Shown in pieces: positions 8,660 to 16,862 of a stretch of 64,000 nt of DNA. Location: positions 1 through 64,000 of the forward strand of contig NZ_JAAGLU010000014.1 in NCBI RefSeq assembly GCF_010550245.1. The letters are read 5' to 3'. The DNA is from Streptomyces sp. SID12501. GTDB lineage: Bacteria; Actinomycetota; Actinomycetes; Streptomycetales; Streptomycetaceae. The translations under genes and the position numbers were made by a program. Below the pieces are notes generated by a model, which made no database searches, had not been told where the DNA came from, and was given only the letters and a program-made list of their open reading frames with translations. Each line of letters starts with the position of its first letter. The first letter of the stretch is position 1.

Positions 8660-9409
8660 TCAGCTGAGTTCCTGAGGAACCGTCCGCTTCGAGTCCACCT
8701 TCTCCACCCGAACCAGCTCCCCCCACACGATGTACCGGTACTCCGACGTGAACACCGGCGTGCAGGTCGTCAACGTGATGTACCGCCCAGGCTTCCGCTT
8801 TCCCGATTCCTTCGGGATCGCGGACAGGACCTGGACGTTGTACTTCGAGGTCTCCGGAAGGGTGTCGTAGACCTTGTAGACGTACCAGTCGTTCTTCGTC
8901 TCGAAGACGATCGGGTCGCCCTTCTTCAGCTTGTCGATGTTGTGGAACTTGGCGCCGTGGCCGTCCCGGTGGGCCGCCAGTGTGAAGTTGCCCTGCTTGG
9001 CCTGCGGGAGCGCCGACTTGATCGGGTCCATGTAGTAGCCGGCCACGCCGTCGTTCAGGACCTTCGACGACGTGCCCTTCTTGACCAGGACCTCGCCGTT
9101 GCTCATCGCCGGGACGTGCAGGAAGCCGATGCCGTCCTTGGTGTCCAGGGCGCCGGGGCCCGAGTTCGCGTCGGCCCAGTGGTCGCGCACCTCGTCACCC
9201 TGCTTGTCCGCCTCGCGGTCCGCGACGACGTTCGTCCACCAGAGCGAATACGCGACGAACAGGCCGAGCACCAGGCCCGCCGTGATGAGGAGTTCACCGA
9301 AAAGGCTCACCGCGGTGGCCAGTTTGCCGACCGGCCCCCGCGGGCGGGCCTGCGACGGGGAAACCGGGGCGTCGGCGGTCTGCTCGTCGTGGTCCGTCGT
9401 CGCTGCCAC
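8660..9409 (-). CDS. srtE2: Class E sortase (SrtE2-like)
   Basis: A 249-residue membrane-anchored transpeptidase. Class E sortases of Streptomyces cleave LAXTG-type signals and attach proteins such as long chaplins to peptidoglycan. One helix (LFGELLITAGLVLGLFVAYS, about 32-52) is followed by the sortase barrel. Catalytic residues visible: His in LAAHRDGHG, Cys in TLTTCTP, Arg in SEYRYIVWG. The end of the leftward operon and the tandem placement with a longer sortase match the srtE1-srtE2 pair described in S. coelicolor. The product is smaller than its neighbour because it lacks a long cytoplasmic N-terminal region. Confidence 0.92.
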   Translation of the reverse strand: MAATTDHDEQTADAPVSPSQARPRGPVGKLATAVSLFGELLITAGLVLGLFVAYSLWWTNVVADREADKQGDEVRDHWADANSGPGALDTKDGIGFLHVPAMSNGEVLVKKGTSSKVLNDGVAGYYMDPIKSALPQAKQGNFTLAAHRDGHGAKFHNIDKLKKGDPIVFETKNDWYVYKVYDTLPETSKYNVQVLSAIPKESGKRKPGRYITLTTCTPVFTSEYRYIVWGELVRVEKVDSKRTVPQELS

Positions 9410-9468
9410 TCTTCATCTGCCCTTACTGCTACTGCACGAGCCCGCCGCCGTCACCACCACTGCACCAA

Positions 9469-10941
9469 CTACTGCAGCAACGCATCCGGCTTGCCCTTGC
9501 TGCGCGGCCGTTCCTCGACCATCTTGCCCCACACGATCATCCGGTACTTGCTCGTGAACTCCGGCGTGCATGTCGTGAGAGTGATGTAGCGGCCGGGCTT
9601 GGTGAAACCCGAGCCGGTCGGAATCGGGTTCAGCACGCTCGTGTTGCCCGGCGACGTGACCGGCAGGATCGCTTCCATCTTGTAGACGTAGTACTTGTCC
9701 TGCGTCTCCACGACGATCGCGTCGCCCTTCTTCAGCCGGTTGATGTACCGGAACGGCTCACCGTGCGTGTTGCGGTGGCCCGCGAGCCCGAAGTTGCCGG
9801 TCGCCGCGGACGGCATCGCCGTGGTGAGGCCGCCCTCCGCGTAGTGCCCGACCATGCCCCGGTCCAGCACCTTCTTCTTGCTGGTGCCCTCCGCGATCGG
9901 CACCACCACGTCCAGCTTGGGGATGTCCAGGATCGCGAAGCCCTGCCCGGGCTCGAACACCCCCGGCGCCCGCTTCCCGCTCGCCCAGTCGTCCTGGAGG
10001 CTGGTCGTCTCGTTCCCGGCCTGCGCGTGCGCCCGCACGTTCGTCCACCACAGCTGGTAGGTCACGAACAGCAGCATCAGTACGCCGGTGGTGATGAACA
10101 CCTCACCGACCGCCCGGCTCGCCATCACCGCCATGCCCGGCTTCTGCGCCCGCGCCGCCTGCCTCGCCGCGACCCGCGAAAGAGGCACTCCCTCCGCCGA
10201 CGTCTCGGCGGCCACGCCCTCCGATGCCTCCTGCGGGCCCTCAGGGCGACCGTGACGGGCCTTGGCGGCCCTCCGGCGCGCTGCGCGCCCGCTGGACACA
10301 GACGGGCGCTCAGGGGCGCCTGTGGCCCCTGAGGCGGCCGAAGCCGTCGGCGTCGAGTCCTCGTCGCCTATTCGCGGCGCCTCGGGACGCAGACCGGCAG
10401 GCAGGTCCGCCAGCCGCAGCGCCACCGTCTCCTCGTCGACAGGCGGGCGGAGGACGGGCCGCAGGACGACGGTCGGGGACGCGGGAGGCGTCTCCGGAAG
10501 GGGCGCGGGAGAGGCGGCGGGAGGGACCGCGGCAGGAGGCGCGACAGAGGAAGCCGCGGGAGGAGGCGCGTACGGCACCTGCTCCTCGTACACCCCCACC
10601 TGCCAGTCCTGCGCGTACCCCCGCGCCTCGTACCCCGACTCGGGTCCGGGGTCGCGGTGCTCCGCCGCACCGTGCTCGGCCGAGGCGCCGTAGGGCCGCG
10701 CATGGCTCCGCTTCCGCCGCCGGCCCCGCGCGCGGGCAGCCGACGGAGGAGGCACAGGCGCAGGCGGATCGTTCCGCTGCCCCGGCAACGGGTCGCTCAG
10801 TGGGTCCGCCAGGCCGTCCACCGCCGCCTCGAACGCGCCCGGCGCCTCGTACGGCTGCTGCTGCCCGTACGAGGTTCCCTGGTCGCCGGTGTCTCCGCCG
10901 TACGCGGAACCGGACTCGCGCTCGGGGCGCACGGCGGTCAC
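9469..10941 (-). CDS. srtE1: Class E sortase with long cytoplasmic Pro/Ala-rich region (SrtE1-like)
   Basis: 490 residues. About 270 N-terminal residues are Pro/Ala/Glu/Arg-rich and predicted disordered, followed by a membrane helix (VFITTGVLMLLFVTYQ) and a sortase domain with His in LAGHRNTHG, Cys in TLTTCTPEF and Arg in KYRMIVWG. It should anchor LAXTG-bearing surface proteins on the outer face of the membrane. Its ATG overlaps the stop of the upstream glutaminase gene by four bases (ATGA), so the two are translationally coupled. Fifty-nine bases separate it from srtE2. The long N-terminal region makes the exact start less certain. Confidence 0.9.
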   Translation of the reverse strand: MTAVRPERESGSAYGGDTGDQGTSYGQQQPYEAPGAFEAAVDGLADPLSDPLPGQRNDPPAPVPPPSAARARGRRRKRSHARPYGASAEHGAAEHRDPGPESGYEARGYAQDWQVGVYEEQVPYAPPPAASSVAPPAAVPPAASPAPLPETPPASPTVVLRPVLRPPVDEETVALRLADLPAGLRPEAPRIGDEDSTPTASAASGATGAPERPSVSSGRAARRRAAKARHGRPEGPQEASEGVAAETSAEGVPLSRVAARQAARAQKPGMAVMASRAVGEVFITTGVLMLLFVTYQLWWTNVRAHAQAGNETTSLQDDWASGKRAPGVFEPGQGFAILDIPKLDVVVPIAEGTSKKKVLDRGMVGHYAEGGLTTAMPSAATGNFGLAGHRNTHGEPFRYINRLKKGDAIVVETQDKYYVYKMEAILPVTSPGNTSVLNPIPTGSGFTKPGRYITLTTCTPEFTSKYRMIVWGKMVEERPRSKGKPDALLQ

Positions 10942-11576
10942 GCCGAGGCCCTGCCCACCACCGGGGCGAGCCCCACAGACCTCGCCACAGCGTCCGGGTC
11001 ACCGCACTCCACCAGCCAGTTGGCCAGCATCAGGTGACCGTGATCCGTCAGCACCGACTCGGGGTGGAACTGCACCCCCTCGACGGGAAGCTCACGGTGC
11101 CTGAGGCCCATGACGATGCCGTCGTGCGTACGGGCGGTCACTTCGAGCTCGGCCGGGACCGTGTCCGGTTCCGCCGCCAGCGAGTGGTAGCGGGTCGCCG
11201 TGAAGGGGCTCGGCAGGCCCGCGAAGACACCCCGTCCCCCGTGCTCCACGAGGGACGTCTTGCCGTGCAGCAGCTCGGGCGCGCGGTCCACCACACCGCC
11301 GTACGCCACCTGCATCGACTGCATGCCCAGGCAGACACCGAACACCGGCACCCCGGTGGCCGCGCAGTGGCGGACCATCTCGATGCAGATGCCGGCCTCC
11401 TCGGGCGTACCCGGGCCCGGCGACAGCAGCACACCGTCGAAGCCGTCCTGCGCGTGCGCCGTCGACACCTCGTCGTTGCGCAGCACCTCGCACTCGGCGC
11501 CCAGCTGGTACAGGTACTGGACCAGGTTGAAGACGAAGCTGTCGTAGTTGTCGACGACGAGAATCCGTGCGCTCAC
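10938..11576 (-). CDS. pabA: Glutamine amidotransferase subunit (PabA/TrpG type)
   Basis: A 212-residue class I glutaminase that passes ammonia from glutamine to chorismate through a PabB/TrpE-type partner, feeding folate or tryptophan synthesis. The start of the fold (ARILVVDNYDSFVFNLVQYL) and the nucleophile elbow GVCLGMQS (Cys) are clear; the His-x-Glu pair appears in VQFHPES. GTG at 11576 is chosen because the protein then begins at the conserved SARILVVDNYDSF and overlaps the upstream small ORF by four bases (GTGA). It lies among sortase genes in Streptomyces generally and is not known to act with them. PabA versus TrpG cannot be decided from sequence alone. Confidence 0.92.
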   Translation of the reverse strand: MSARILVVDNYDSFVFNLVQYLYQLGAECEVLRNDEVSTAHAQDGFDGVLLSPGPGTPEEAGICIEMVRHCAATGVPVFGVCLGMQSMQVAYGGVVDRAPELLHGKTSLVEHGGRGVFAGLPSPFTATRYHSLAAEPDTVPAELEVTARTHDGIVMGLRHRELPVEGVQFHPESVLTDHGHLMLANWLVECGDPDAVARSVGLAPVVGRASA

Positions 11577-11734
11577 TGGTCGTTCACCGTCACATCGTTG
11601 AAGGGGAGGAGGGGCTCGGCCCACGGGAAGACGTACTGGAAGAGCACGTAGACAACCGCCAGCGCCAGCACGAGGGAGAGCAACGCCCTCACCCACGCGT
11701 TCCCCGGCAGATGCCGCCAGATCCAGCCGTACAT
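11573..11734 (-). CDS. Small membrane protein upstream of pabA
   Basis: A 53-residue protein with one hydrophobic helix (VRALLSLVLALAVVYVLFQY) and an acidic tail ending PFNDVTVNDQ. The start ATG at 11734 has a GGAAGGGA ribosome-binding site; a start 21 bases further upstream has none. Its stop overlaps the GTG of pabA, so it is probably a real coupled gene. Function unknown; a single-pass anchor is all that can be said. Confidence 0.72.
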   Translation of the reverse strand: MYGWIWRHLPGNAWVRALLSLVLALAVVYVLFQYVFPWAEPLLPFNDVTVNDQ

Positions 11735-11799
11735 GCCGTCCCTTCCGTCGCCCACGGCACCCGACTCGCGGCACCGGACTCACGCCGTACCTCACCAGA

Positions 11800-12519
11800 T
11801 TAACGGCGCAGCGCCACGGGTTTCCCGGCCTCCACAGGCTGTGTGGAATCCAGGTGCGCCCAGACGATCAGCCGATGACTGTGTCCCCACTCCGGATCAC
11901 ACGTGGTCAGCGTGAGATAACGACCCGGATGCGTGTACCCGCTCTTACGTGGCACAGGGTCGATCACCTCAATATCCGTGGGCACGGTTTTGTAGGGGCC
12001 TTTGTCGATCCGATACGTGAACCACGTCGTCCCGTCCGTCAGCACCACCGCGTCCCCGCGGCGCAGCCTCGGGAAGTCCTTGAACGGATCGCCGTACGTA
12101 CGCCGGTGGCCGGCGACCGAGAAGTTGCCCTCCTGGCCGAGCCTCGTGGTGGTGGCGTAGTGGCCGAGGCCTTTCTTCAGGGTGTTCGTCCTCGTGCCTT
12201 CGAGCACGGGCTTGTTCCACGTGAAACCAAGCCGCGGAATGTACATGATCGCGAAGGGCTTGCCCGAGGTGTACGGCCCGGAGGGCTTGGGGCCGGCCGT
12301 CGAGGCCGTGGTGCTCGCGGACGTCGGCGTCGGCTGTGGCGGCGCCTGCGTCACCGTGCCCTTCGACCACTGTTCCTGCAGCTGGTGGATCTGGTCGTCC
12401 ATGACGTCGTCGGCCTTCACGCCCGTCCAGAACAGCACGTACACGACGAAGAGCACGATCACCGTGCCCACCGTGACGCACAGTTCGCTGACCGTCCTGA
12501 TGATCACGCGCCCCGACAC
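11800..12519 (-). CDS. Class E sortase, third copy
   Basis: A 239-residue sortase with a short cytoplasmic start, one helix (VTVGTVIVLFVVYVLFW, about 12-30), a Thr/Pro/Ser-rich stalk (near residues 55-80) and the catalytic domain: His in VAGHRRTYG, Cys in TLTTCDPEW, Arg in SHRLIVWAH. The Cys-neighbouring sequence differs from the two downstream copies (TTCDPEWGHSHR against TTCTPEFTSKYR), so its substrate specificity may differ. GTG start. It precedes the small membrane protein by 65 bases and is likely part of the same leftward transcript. Confidence 0.9.
   Translation of the reverse strand: MSGRVIIRTVSELCVTVGTVIVLFVVYVLFWTGVKADDVMDDQIHQLQEQWSKGTVTQAPPQPTPTSASTTASTAGPKPSGPYTSGKPFAIMYIPRLGFTWNKPVLEGTRTNTLKKGLGHYATTTRLGQEGNFSVAGHRRTYGDPFKDFPRLRRGDAVVLTDGTTWFTYRIDKGPYKTVPTDIEVIDPVPRKSGYTHPGRYLTLTTCDPEWGHSHRLIVWAHLDSTQPVEAGKPVALRR
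12213..12228. promoter_or_regulatory. Degenerate parS-like site inside a sortase gene
   Basis: TGTTCCACGTGAAACC differs from parS TGTTTCACGTGAAACA at two positions and keeps the CACGTGAAAC core. It may be chance or a weak ParB site. Confidence 0.35.
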
Positions 12520-12565
12520 AGGCCCCCCAGCGATGAGCTACCGGCTGCTTCAGCCGCTGTTCCAG

Positions 12566-13345
12566 CTACTCCACAGGCTTCGCGTAGTGCAGGTCCACTG
12601 TGCCCGAGTAGCCGGGCAGAGTCACCGTCCCGTCCTCGTCGACCTGCCAGCCGAGCCCGTAGACGTTGACGTACACCATGTAGTTCTGGATCGCCTTGGA
12701 CGCCGTGAGCGCGCTCCTCAGCTTCTCCGGGTCACCGATCGCCGTGATCTTGTACGGGGGTGAGTAGACGCGTCCCTGGAGGATCAGGGTGTTGCCCACA
12801 CAGCGGACCGCGCTGGTGGAGATCAGGCGCTGGTCCATGACCTTGATGCCCTTGGCCCCGCCCTGCCACAGGGCGTTCACCACGGCCTGCAGGTCCTGCT
12901 GGTGGATGACCAGATAGTCGGGCTGCGGCTCGGGATAGCCGGGGAGCTTCGCGGTGGCGTTCGGCGGAGCGTCGTCGAGGGTGACCGTGAGCGCCTCGCC
13001 CTTGAGTTTCTGGGTGCCCGCGGCCTTCTCCAGCGCCGCCAGCTTGGCGTCCTCGGCCTCGGTACTGCCGTCGTCGCGCTCGGCGAGCGCCTCGACGTCG
13101 TCGCGCAGGGCCGCGAGGGACTCGTCGAGCCGGCCGTTCTTGTGGCTACGGTCCTGGATGAGGTCCGAAAGCTTCAGCAGGGAGGCGTCCGTGCGGATGT
13201 TCGTGCCCTTGGCCGTGTCGAAGCTCGTGAAGAAAATCAGCCCCGCGAGGGCGAAGACCCCCACAGTGAGCACCCGCACCGGGCGGAATCGACGGTTACG
13301 GGTGGGACTGGGATCCCTCCCGGGAGAGTCGGCAGAATTGCTCAA
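12566..13345 (-). CDS. DUF881 family protein
   Basis: A 259-residue single-pass protein: cytoplasmic Arg-rich start, helix (VLTVGVFALAGLIFFTSF, about 24-44), a helical/coiled-coil segment (about 55-110) and a C-terminal alpha/beta domain with YLVIHQQDLQAVVNALWQGG, GAKGIKVMDQRLISTSAVRC and GNTLILQGRVYSPPY typical of DUF881. The family is found beside crgA in actinobacteria and resembles proteins in sporulation and division loci; biochemical role unknown. It is divergent from crgA (142 bases between starts), so the two may share a control region. Confidence 0.88.
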   Translation of the reverse strand: MSNSADSPGRDPSPTRNRRFRPVRVLTVGVFALAGLIFFTSFDTAKGTNIRTDASLLKLSDLIQDRSHKNGRLDESLAALRDDVEALAERDDGSTEAEDAKLAALEKAAGTQKLKGEALTVTLDDAPPNATAKLPGYPEPQPDYLVIHQQDLQAVVNALWQGGAKGIKVMDQRLISTSAVRCVGNTLILQGRVYSPPYKITAIGDPEKLRSALTASKAIQNYMVYVNVYGLGWQVDEDGTVTLPGYSGTVDLHYAKPVE

Positions 13346-13487
13346 CGTACCCTTATCTCCTTCGGCGCCGCGGAAGCACTACGCTAACGGACGCCCGGGG
13401 GAGCACTAAGTGTCCCCTTGTACGCTGCCCCGGAGCCCGAATCAGTTCCCTGCGCGGCCACGCAGCGCATCGACAGGAGAGACCCTC

Positions 13488-13742
13488 GTGCCGAAGTCAC
13501 GTATCCGCAAGAAGGCCGACTACACGCCGCCACCCGCCAAGCAGGCGACGGCCATCAAACTGAACACCCGTGGCTGGGTCGCACCGGTCATGCTGGCCAT
13601 GTTCCTCATCGGCCTGGCCTGGATCGTTCTGTTCTATGTGACCGACGGCAAGCTGCCGATCGACTCACTGGACAACTGGAACATCGTGGTGGGCTTCGGC
13701 TTCATCGCCGCCGGATTCGGTGTCTCCACGCAGTGGAAGTAG
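13488..13742 (+). CDS. crgA: Cell division inhibitor/regulator CrgA
   Basis: An 84-residue membrane protein of the CrgA (WhiP) family, which in Streptomyces coordinates growth with septation of aerial hyphae and interacts with FtsZ and wall-synthesis proteins. A positively charged start (PKSRIRKKADYTPPP) is followed by two helices (WVAPVMLAMFLIGLAWIVLF and IVVGFGFIAAGFGVST). GTG at 13488 is chosen for the CAGGAGAG ribosome-binding site and for family length; the longer open frame upstream has no such support. Confidence 0.93.
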   Translation: MPKSRIRKKADYTPPPAKQATAIKLNTRGWVAPVMLAMFLIGLAWIVLFYVTDGKLPIDSLDNWNIVVGFGFIAAGFGVSTQWK

Positions 13743-13761
13743 GGCTCTACCCAGGGCCTTT

Positions 13762-13838
13762 CGCTGAGTTATCCACAGACAGCAGCATTTTCCACACCCC
13801 ACCTGGGGAAAAGACGACGATCTGTGGATAACTCAGCG
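13762..13838. promoter_or_regulatory. Inverted repeat carrying two DnaA boxes
   Basis: Eighteen-base arms CGCTGAGTTATCCACAGA and TCTGTGGATAACTCAGCG are perfect inverse copies separated by 41 bases. Each contains TTATCCACA, a strong DnaA box. The site lies 20 bases after crgA, so it may double as a transcription end. A titration, regulatory or DnaA-looping role is inferred. The rest of the 286-base gap before the rhomboid gene contains only one more DnaA box and no ORF I trust. Confidence 0.75.
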
Positions 13839-13971
13839 AGTGTTGACGCCGGTACGACTGAAGCACCGGCAATCGCAAGCTTGTTTGCCCCCTGCCTGAC
13901 CTGGGAAAACTCCGGTCGGTGACAGGGGGCACAGCTGTTCCCGCACACTGTGCACAGGTAGCGCCACGGAC

Positions 13972-13980
13972 TGTGGACAA
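13972..13980 (-). promoter_or_regulatory. DnaA box TTGTCCACA
   Basis: TGTGGACAA on the + strand is a perfect Streptomyces-type DnaA box in reverse orientation, about 135 bases beyond the paired boxes. An ACTGTGCACAG element lies just before it. Confidence 0.6.
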
Positions 13981-14028
13981 CAGGCACTCAGTGACAGGCG
14001 GGACGGGCTGGACGGGTGGAACGGGCTG

Positions 14029-14931
14029 CTAGACGAGCTGGCCCGTGCGGATCAGGGTCATGACGACCACCGCGACCAGGACCACCCCACAGACGCCGTA
14101 CTGGACCAGGGACCGGCGCTCGCGCGGGGCGTGGACCATGGCGTAGCCGATGACGACGCCGCCGACCAGGCCGCCGATGTGGGCCTGCCAGGCGATGTTG
14201 CTCATCCCGAAGGTGAAGATGAGGTTGATCACCAGCAGGGCGAGGATCGGCCTCATGTCGTACTTCAGGCGGCGCATCAGGACTGCGGTCGCGCCGAAGA
14301 GGCCGAAGATGGCACCGGAGGCACCGAGCGACGGCTGGTTCTGGGCGGCGATCAGATACGTCAGCGCGCTGCCCGCGAGGCCTGAGACCAAGTACAGCGC
14401 GAGATAACGGGCACGGCCGAGAGCGCCTTCGAGAGGGCCGCCGATCCACCACAGGCTGAGCATGTTGAAGACGATGTGCATGGGGTTGCCGTCGGCGTGC
14501 AGGAACATCGACGTGAACAGCCGGTACCACTGCCCCTCCGCGACGCCCTCCATCGAGCCGAGGCCCGGGAAGTAGGCCCTGCCGACGAGTTCGAAGCGTT
14601 CCGTGAAGTCGTCGCCGATCGACAGCTGAAGCAGGAAGACGGCGACATTGAGGCCGATCAGGATCTTGGTGAGAAATTTGGGGTCGGCCGTGAGGGTGCC
14701 GCCGGCGAGGGTGCGGGGAGTGGAGGCGTTCGGCGCGTGTCCCGTGCCGGAGCCGTTGCGCACGCATTCCGGGCACTGGAAGCCGACGGAGGCGCTGACC
14801 ATGCACTCGGGGCAGATCGGGCGTTCGCAGCGGGTGCAGCGGATGCCTGTGTCGCGGTCCGGGTGGCGGTAGCAGGTGGGCAGGCTCTGGGCGTCCTGCG
14901 GTCCCGGCGGGCTGCCTGGCGCCTGATCCAT
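14029..14931 (-). CDS. Rhomboid-family intramembrane serine protease with N-terminal zinc finger
   Basis: A 300-residue protein. The N-terminus has a Cys/His cluster (CYRHPDR, CTRCERPICPECM, CPEC), a probable zinc-binding module, and the remainder is a rhomboid six-helix core. Catalytic Ser lies in LGASGAIFGLFG and catalytic His in IAWQAHIGGLVGG, both intact, so it should cleave membrane proteins inside the bilayer. The ATG at 14931 follows a GGGGGA ribosome-binding site. A terminator separates it from the upstream cyclophilin gene. Substrates are unknown. Confidence 0.92.
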   Translation of the reverse strand: MDQAPGSPPGPQDAQSLPTCYRHPDRDTGIRCTRCERPICPECMVSASVGFQCPECVRNGSGTGHAPNASTPRTLAGGTLTADPKFLTKILIGLNVAVFLLQLSIGDDFTERFELVGRAYFPGLGSMEGVAEGQWYRLFTSMFLHADGNPMHIVFNMLSLWWIGGPLEGALGRARYLALYLVSGLAGSALTYLIAAQNQPSLGASGAIFGLFGATAVLMRRLKYDMRPILALLVINLIFTFGMSNIAWQAHIGGLVGGVVIGYAMVHAPRERRSLVQYGVCGVVLVAVVVMTLIRTGQLV

Positions 14932-14981
14932 GGGGTCCCCCAAATCCGTCGATGCGTCGATGCGTCGTCTGTGCAATGCAC

Positions 14982-15014
14982 CGCCCCGCTCATCCTTACG
15001 GATGGGCGGGGCGT
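14982..15014 (-). terminator. Terminator downstream of the cyclophilin gene
   Basis: CGCCCCGCTCATCC and GGATGGGCGGGGCG pair (one G-T) around a TTAC loop, 73 bases beyond the leftward cyclophilin stop and just before the rhomboid start. Confidence 0.7.
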
Positions 15015-15086
15015 TTGGTTCCCTGCGTGTTTCCTGTGGGGATCACTTGGATCCCGGGGAAAGAGCCGGTGGGAGGGGCTCGCGTC

Positions 15087-15620
15087 TCAGCCCTGGCGCG
15101 TCTCGATGACGACCGACTCGATGACGACGTCGGTGACCGGGCGCTCGGTGCGCGGGTTGGTCGTCGCGGTCGCGATGGTGTCCACGATCTTCTGGCTGGC
15201 CGCGTCGGTGACTTCGCCGAAGATGCTGTGCTTGCGGGACAGCCAGTCCGTCGGGGCGACGGTGATGAAGAACTGCGAACCGTTGGTGCCCGGTCCGGCG
15301 TTGGCCATGGCCAGCAGGTACGGCTTGTCGAAGCGGAGGTCCGGGTGGAACTCGTCCTCGAACTGGTAGCCGGGCCCACCGGTGCCGTTGCCCAGCGGGT
15401 CACCGCCCTGAATCATGAAACCGCGGATCACCCGGTGGAAGACCGTGCCGTCGTAGAGCTTGTCCCTGGACTTCGTCCCCGTGCTCGGGTTCGTCCACTC
15501 ACGCTCGCCGGTGGCGAGTTCGACGAAGTTCCGGACCGTCTTGGGCGCGTGGTTCGGCAGGAGCCGGACTTCGATGTCGCCGTGACTGGTCTTCAGGGTG
15601 GCGTAGAGCTGCTCAGCCAC
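15087..15620 (-). CDS. ppiA: Cyclophilin-type peptidyl-prolyl cis-trans isomerase
   Basis: A 177-residue cytoplasmic cyclophilin that speeds proline isomerisation during folding. Signatures: TVFHRVIRGFMIQGGDP, GPGTNGSQFFIT (active-site Arg, Phe, Met and Gln environment) and KHSIFGEV. GTG at 15620 gives the canonical bacterial start AEQLYATLKTSHGDIEV; the open frame extends upstream but without conservation. No signal peptide, so the protein is intracellular. Confidence 0.94.
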   Translation of the reverse strand: MAEQLYATLKTSHGDIEVRLLPNHAPKTVRNFVELATGEREWTNPSTGTKSRDKLYDGTVFHRVIRGFMIQGGDPLGNGTGGPGYQFEDEFHPDLRFDKPYLLAMANAGPGTNGSQFFITVAPTDWLSRKHSIFGEVTDAASQKIVDTIATATTNPRTERPVTDVVIESVVIETRQG

Positions 15621-16009
15621 GATCTGCCTTCCGTTGTCCTCTTGTGCCTCCCAGATCCTCGCACGGTCCACGGCGTGCGTCGCCCGGCACCTTCCTCCGA
15701 GCGGAAATCCGGCACTTTCGCTTGCGCTCCGCCGCTTCGGAGAAAACCGGCCGAGTAGGCACGGGACGGGGACACGTTGCCGCGATCCGTGGCATTGTCG
15801 ACGACAAGCTCCCGATGCCCTGAATTCATCGCTATTGCATGTGATCGTCATCCGCTGTCACATGCGATCGGTCCGGTGCCGGCAGTCCCGCGCGATCGGC
15901 TGTCCCTGACCCGGATGCCCGCCCTCACATGCCTCACGACGTATTGCCGGGCATGATCCGTAAAAGGGTGGAGAGTCGATAACCGTACGCCACCGACGAG
16001 GAGGAACCC
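15621..16009. other. Intergenic region between divergent genes
   Basis: 389 bases between the cyclophilin and DUF5324 genes. It must hold both promoters. I see no convincing ORF, RNA or strong repeat; the part near 15,785-15,860 is locally AT-richer. Confidence 0.5.
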
Positions 16010-16714
16010 GTGACCCGCATTGAAAGCGTGCGCGCCGCTACCGGCTCGGCGAAGGACAGCGTCCTGCACGCCGCGGACGTGGTGGCGCCCTACGCCGACA
16101 CAGCCAAGGACAGGGCCACTCAGTACGCACACGAGGCACGCGTACGGCTTGCGCCCAAGGTGTCCCAGGCTGCGGAACAGGCCCGTGTCCAGTACGGCGC
16201 GCATCTAGCGCCGCGGCTGGAGCAGGCCCGTACCCATGTGCCGCCGAAGGTCGACCATGCCGCCCATGAAGCCGCCGCCCGTACCGCCAGGGCCGCCCGC
16301 CAGGCCGCCGACTACACCGCGCCGCGCGTGGAGCGCGCGGTCGCGGCAGCTGGACCCGTACGAGAGGAAGCCGCCGCGCGCGGTGCCGCGGCGCTGGCCG
16401 CGCTGCGCGGTCAGGTCACACCGCAGGAGATCAGGAAGCTGGCCCGCAAGCACCAGCGGCGGGCCCGGGCCGGCCGGCTCGCCAAGGGGCTGGCCATGGC
16501 CGGCATTTTGGCCGGGGGCGTTTTTGCCGCGTGGAAGTGGTGGGACAAGCAGGCCAACCCCGACTGGCTGGTCGAGCCGCCCGCCGCGACCGAGGTTCCG
16601 GAGGCGGGTCGTCTGACGTCCGTGGACGGCACTGGTCAGTCGGTCCTGGATCCCGAGGTCCAGGTGAAGGAGGCCGAGTCGGAGGCGGCGGAGGGCGACG
16701 AGAACCACCGCTGA
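16010..16714 (+). CDS. DUF5324 family protein
   Basis: A 234-residue Streptomyces protein. The first 150 residues are Ala-rich amphipathic helix with repeated ADTAKDRATQYA, APKVSQAAEQA and APRLEQARTH blocks, resembling LEA/apolipoprotein-like helical repeats. One membrane helix follows (LAKGLAMAGILAGGVFAAWKW), then an acidic tail. The GTG start has a strong GAGGAGGAA site. Probably a membrane-associated stress or envelope protein, but no function is established. It ends at a strong terminator followed by two parS sites. Confidence 0.8.
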   Translation: MTRIESVRAATGSAKDSVLHAADVVAPYADTAKDRATQYAHEARVRLAPKVSQAAEQARVQYGAHLAPRLEQARTHVPPKVDHAAHEAAARTARAARQAADYTAPRVERAVAAAGPVREEAAARGAAALAALRGQVTPQEIRKLARKHQRRARAGRLAKGLAMAGILAGGVFAAWKWWDKQANPDWLVEPPAATEVPEAGRLTSVDGTGQSVLDPEVQVKEAESEAAEGDENHR

Positions 16715-16747
16715 CGGTTCACGCATGGTGTCGTTCGTGAGATCGCT

Positions 16748-16781
16748 GTGGGGCGGGAAGCCTGAAGGCTTCCCGCCCCAC
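16748..16781 (+). terminator. Terminator after DUF5324 gene
   Basis: Perfect 15-bp arms GTGGGGCGGGAAGCC and GGCTTCCCGCCCCAC with a TGAA loop. Confidence 0.88.
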
Positions 16782-16786
16782 GGTCA

Positions 16787-16802
16787 TGTTTCACGTGAAA
16801 CA
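16787..16802. promoter_or_regulatory. parS: parS site (ParB-binding)
   Basis: TGTTTCACGTGAAACA, a perfect 16-bp palindrome, five bases after a terminator hairpin and ten bases from a second copy. Confidence 0.95.
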
Positions 16803-16812
16803 TGACGGGCGT

Positions 16813-16828
16813 TGTTTCACGTGAAACA
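16813..16828. promoter_or_regulatory. parS: parS site (ParB-binding)
   Basis: The second perfect TGTTTCACGTGAAACA of a tandem pair, centre-to-centre 26 bases from the first. It lies about 33 kb from oriC in the gap before the GtrA-like gene. Confidence 0.95.
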
Positions 16829-16862
16829 ACGTCGGCGGCAGTCTTCCGGCGCGGTCCCCTCG

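Noticed and set aside
10224..11651. A 475-codon + strand frame opposite srtE1 and pabA
   Set aside because: Arg/Pro/Ala-rich antisense translation; the minus-strand genes have full catalytic motifs.
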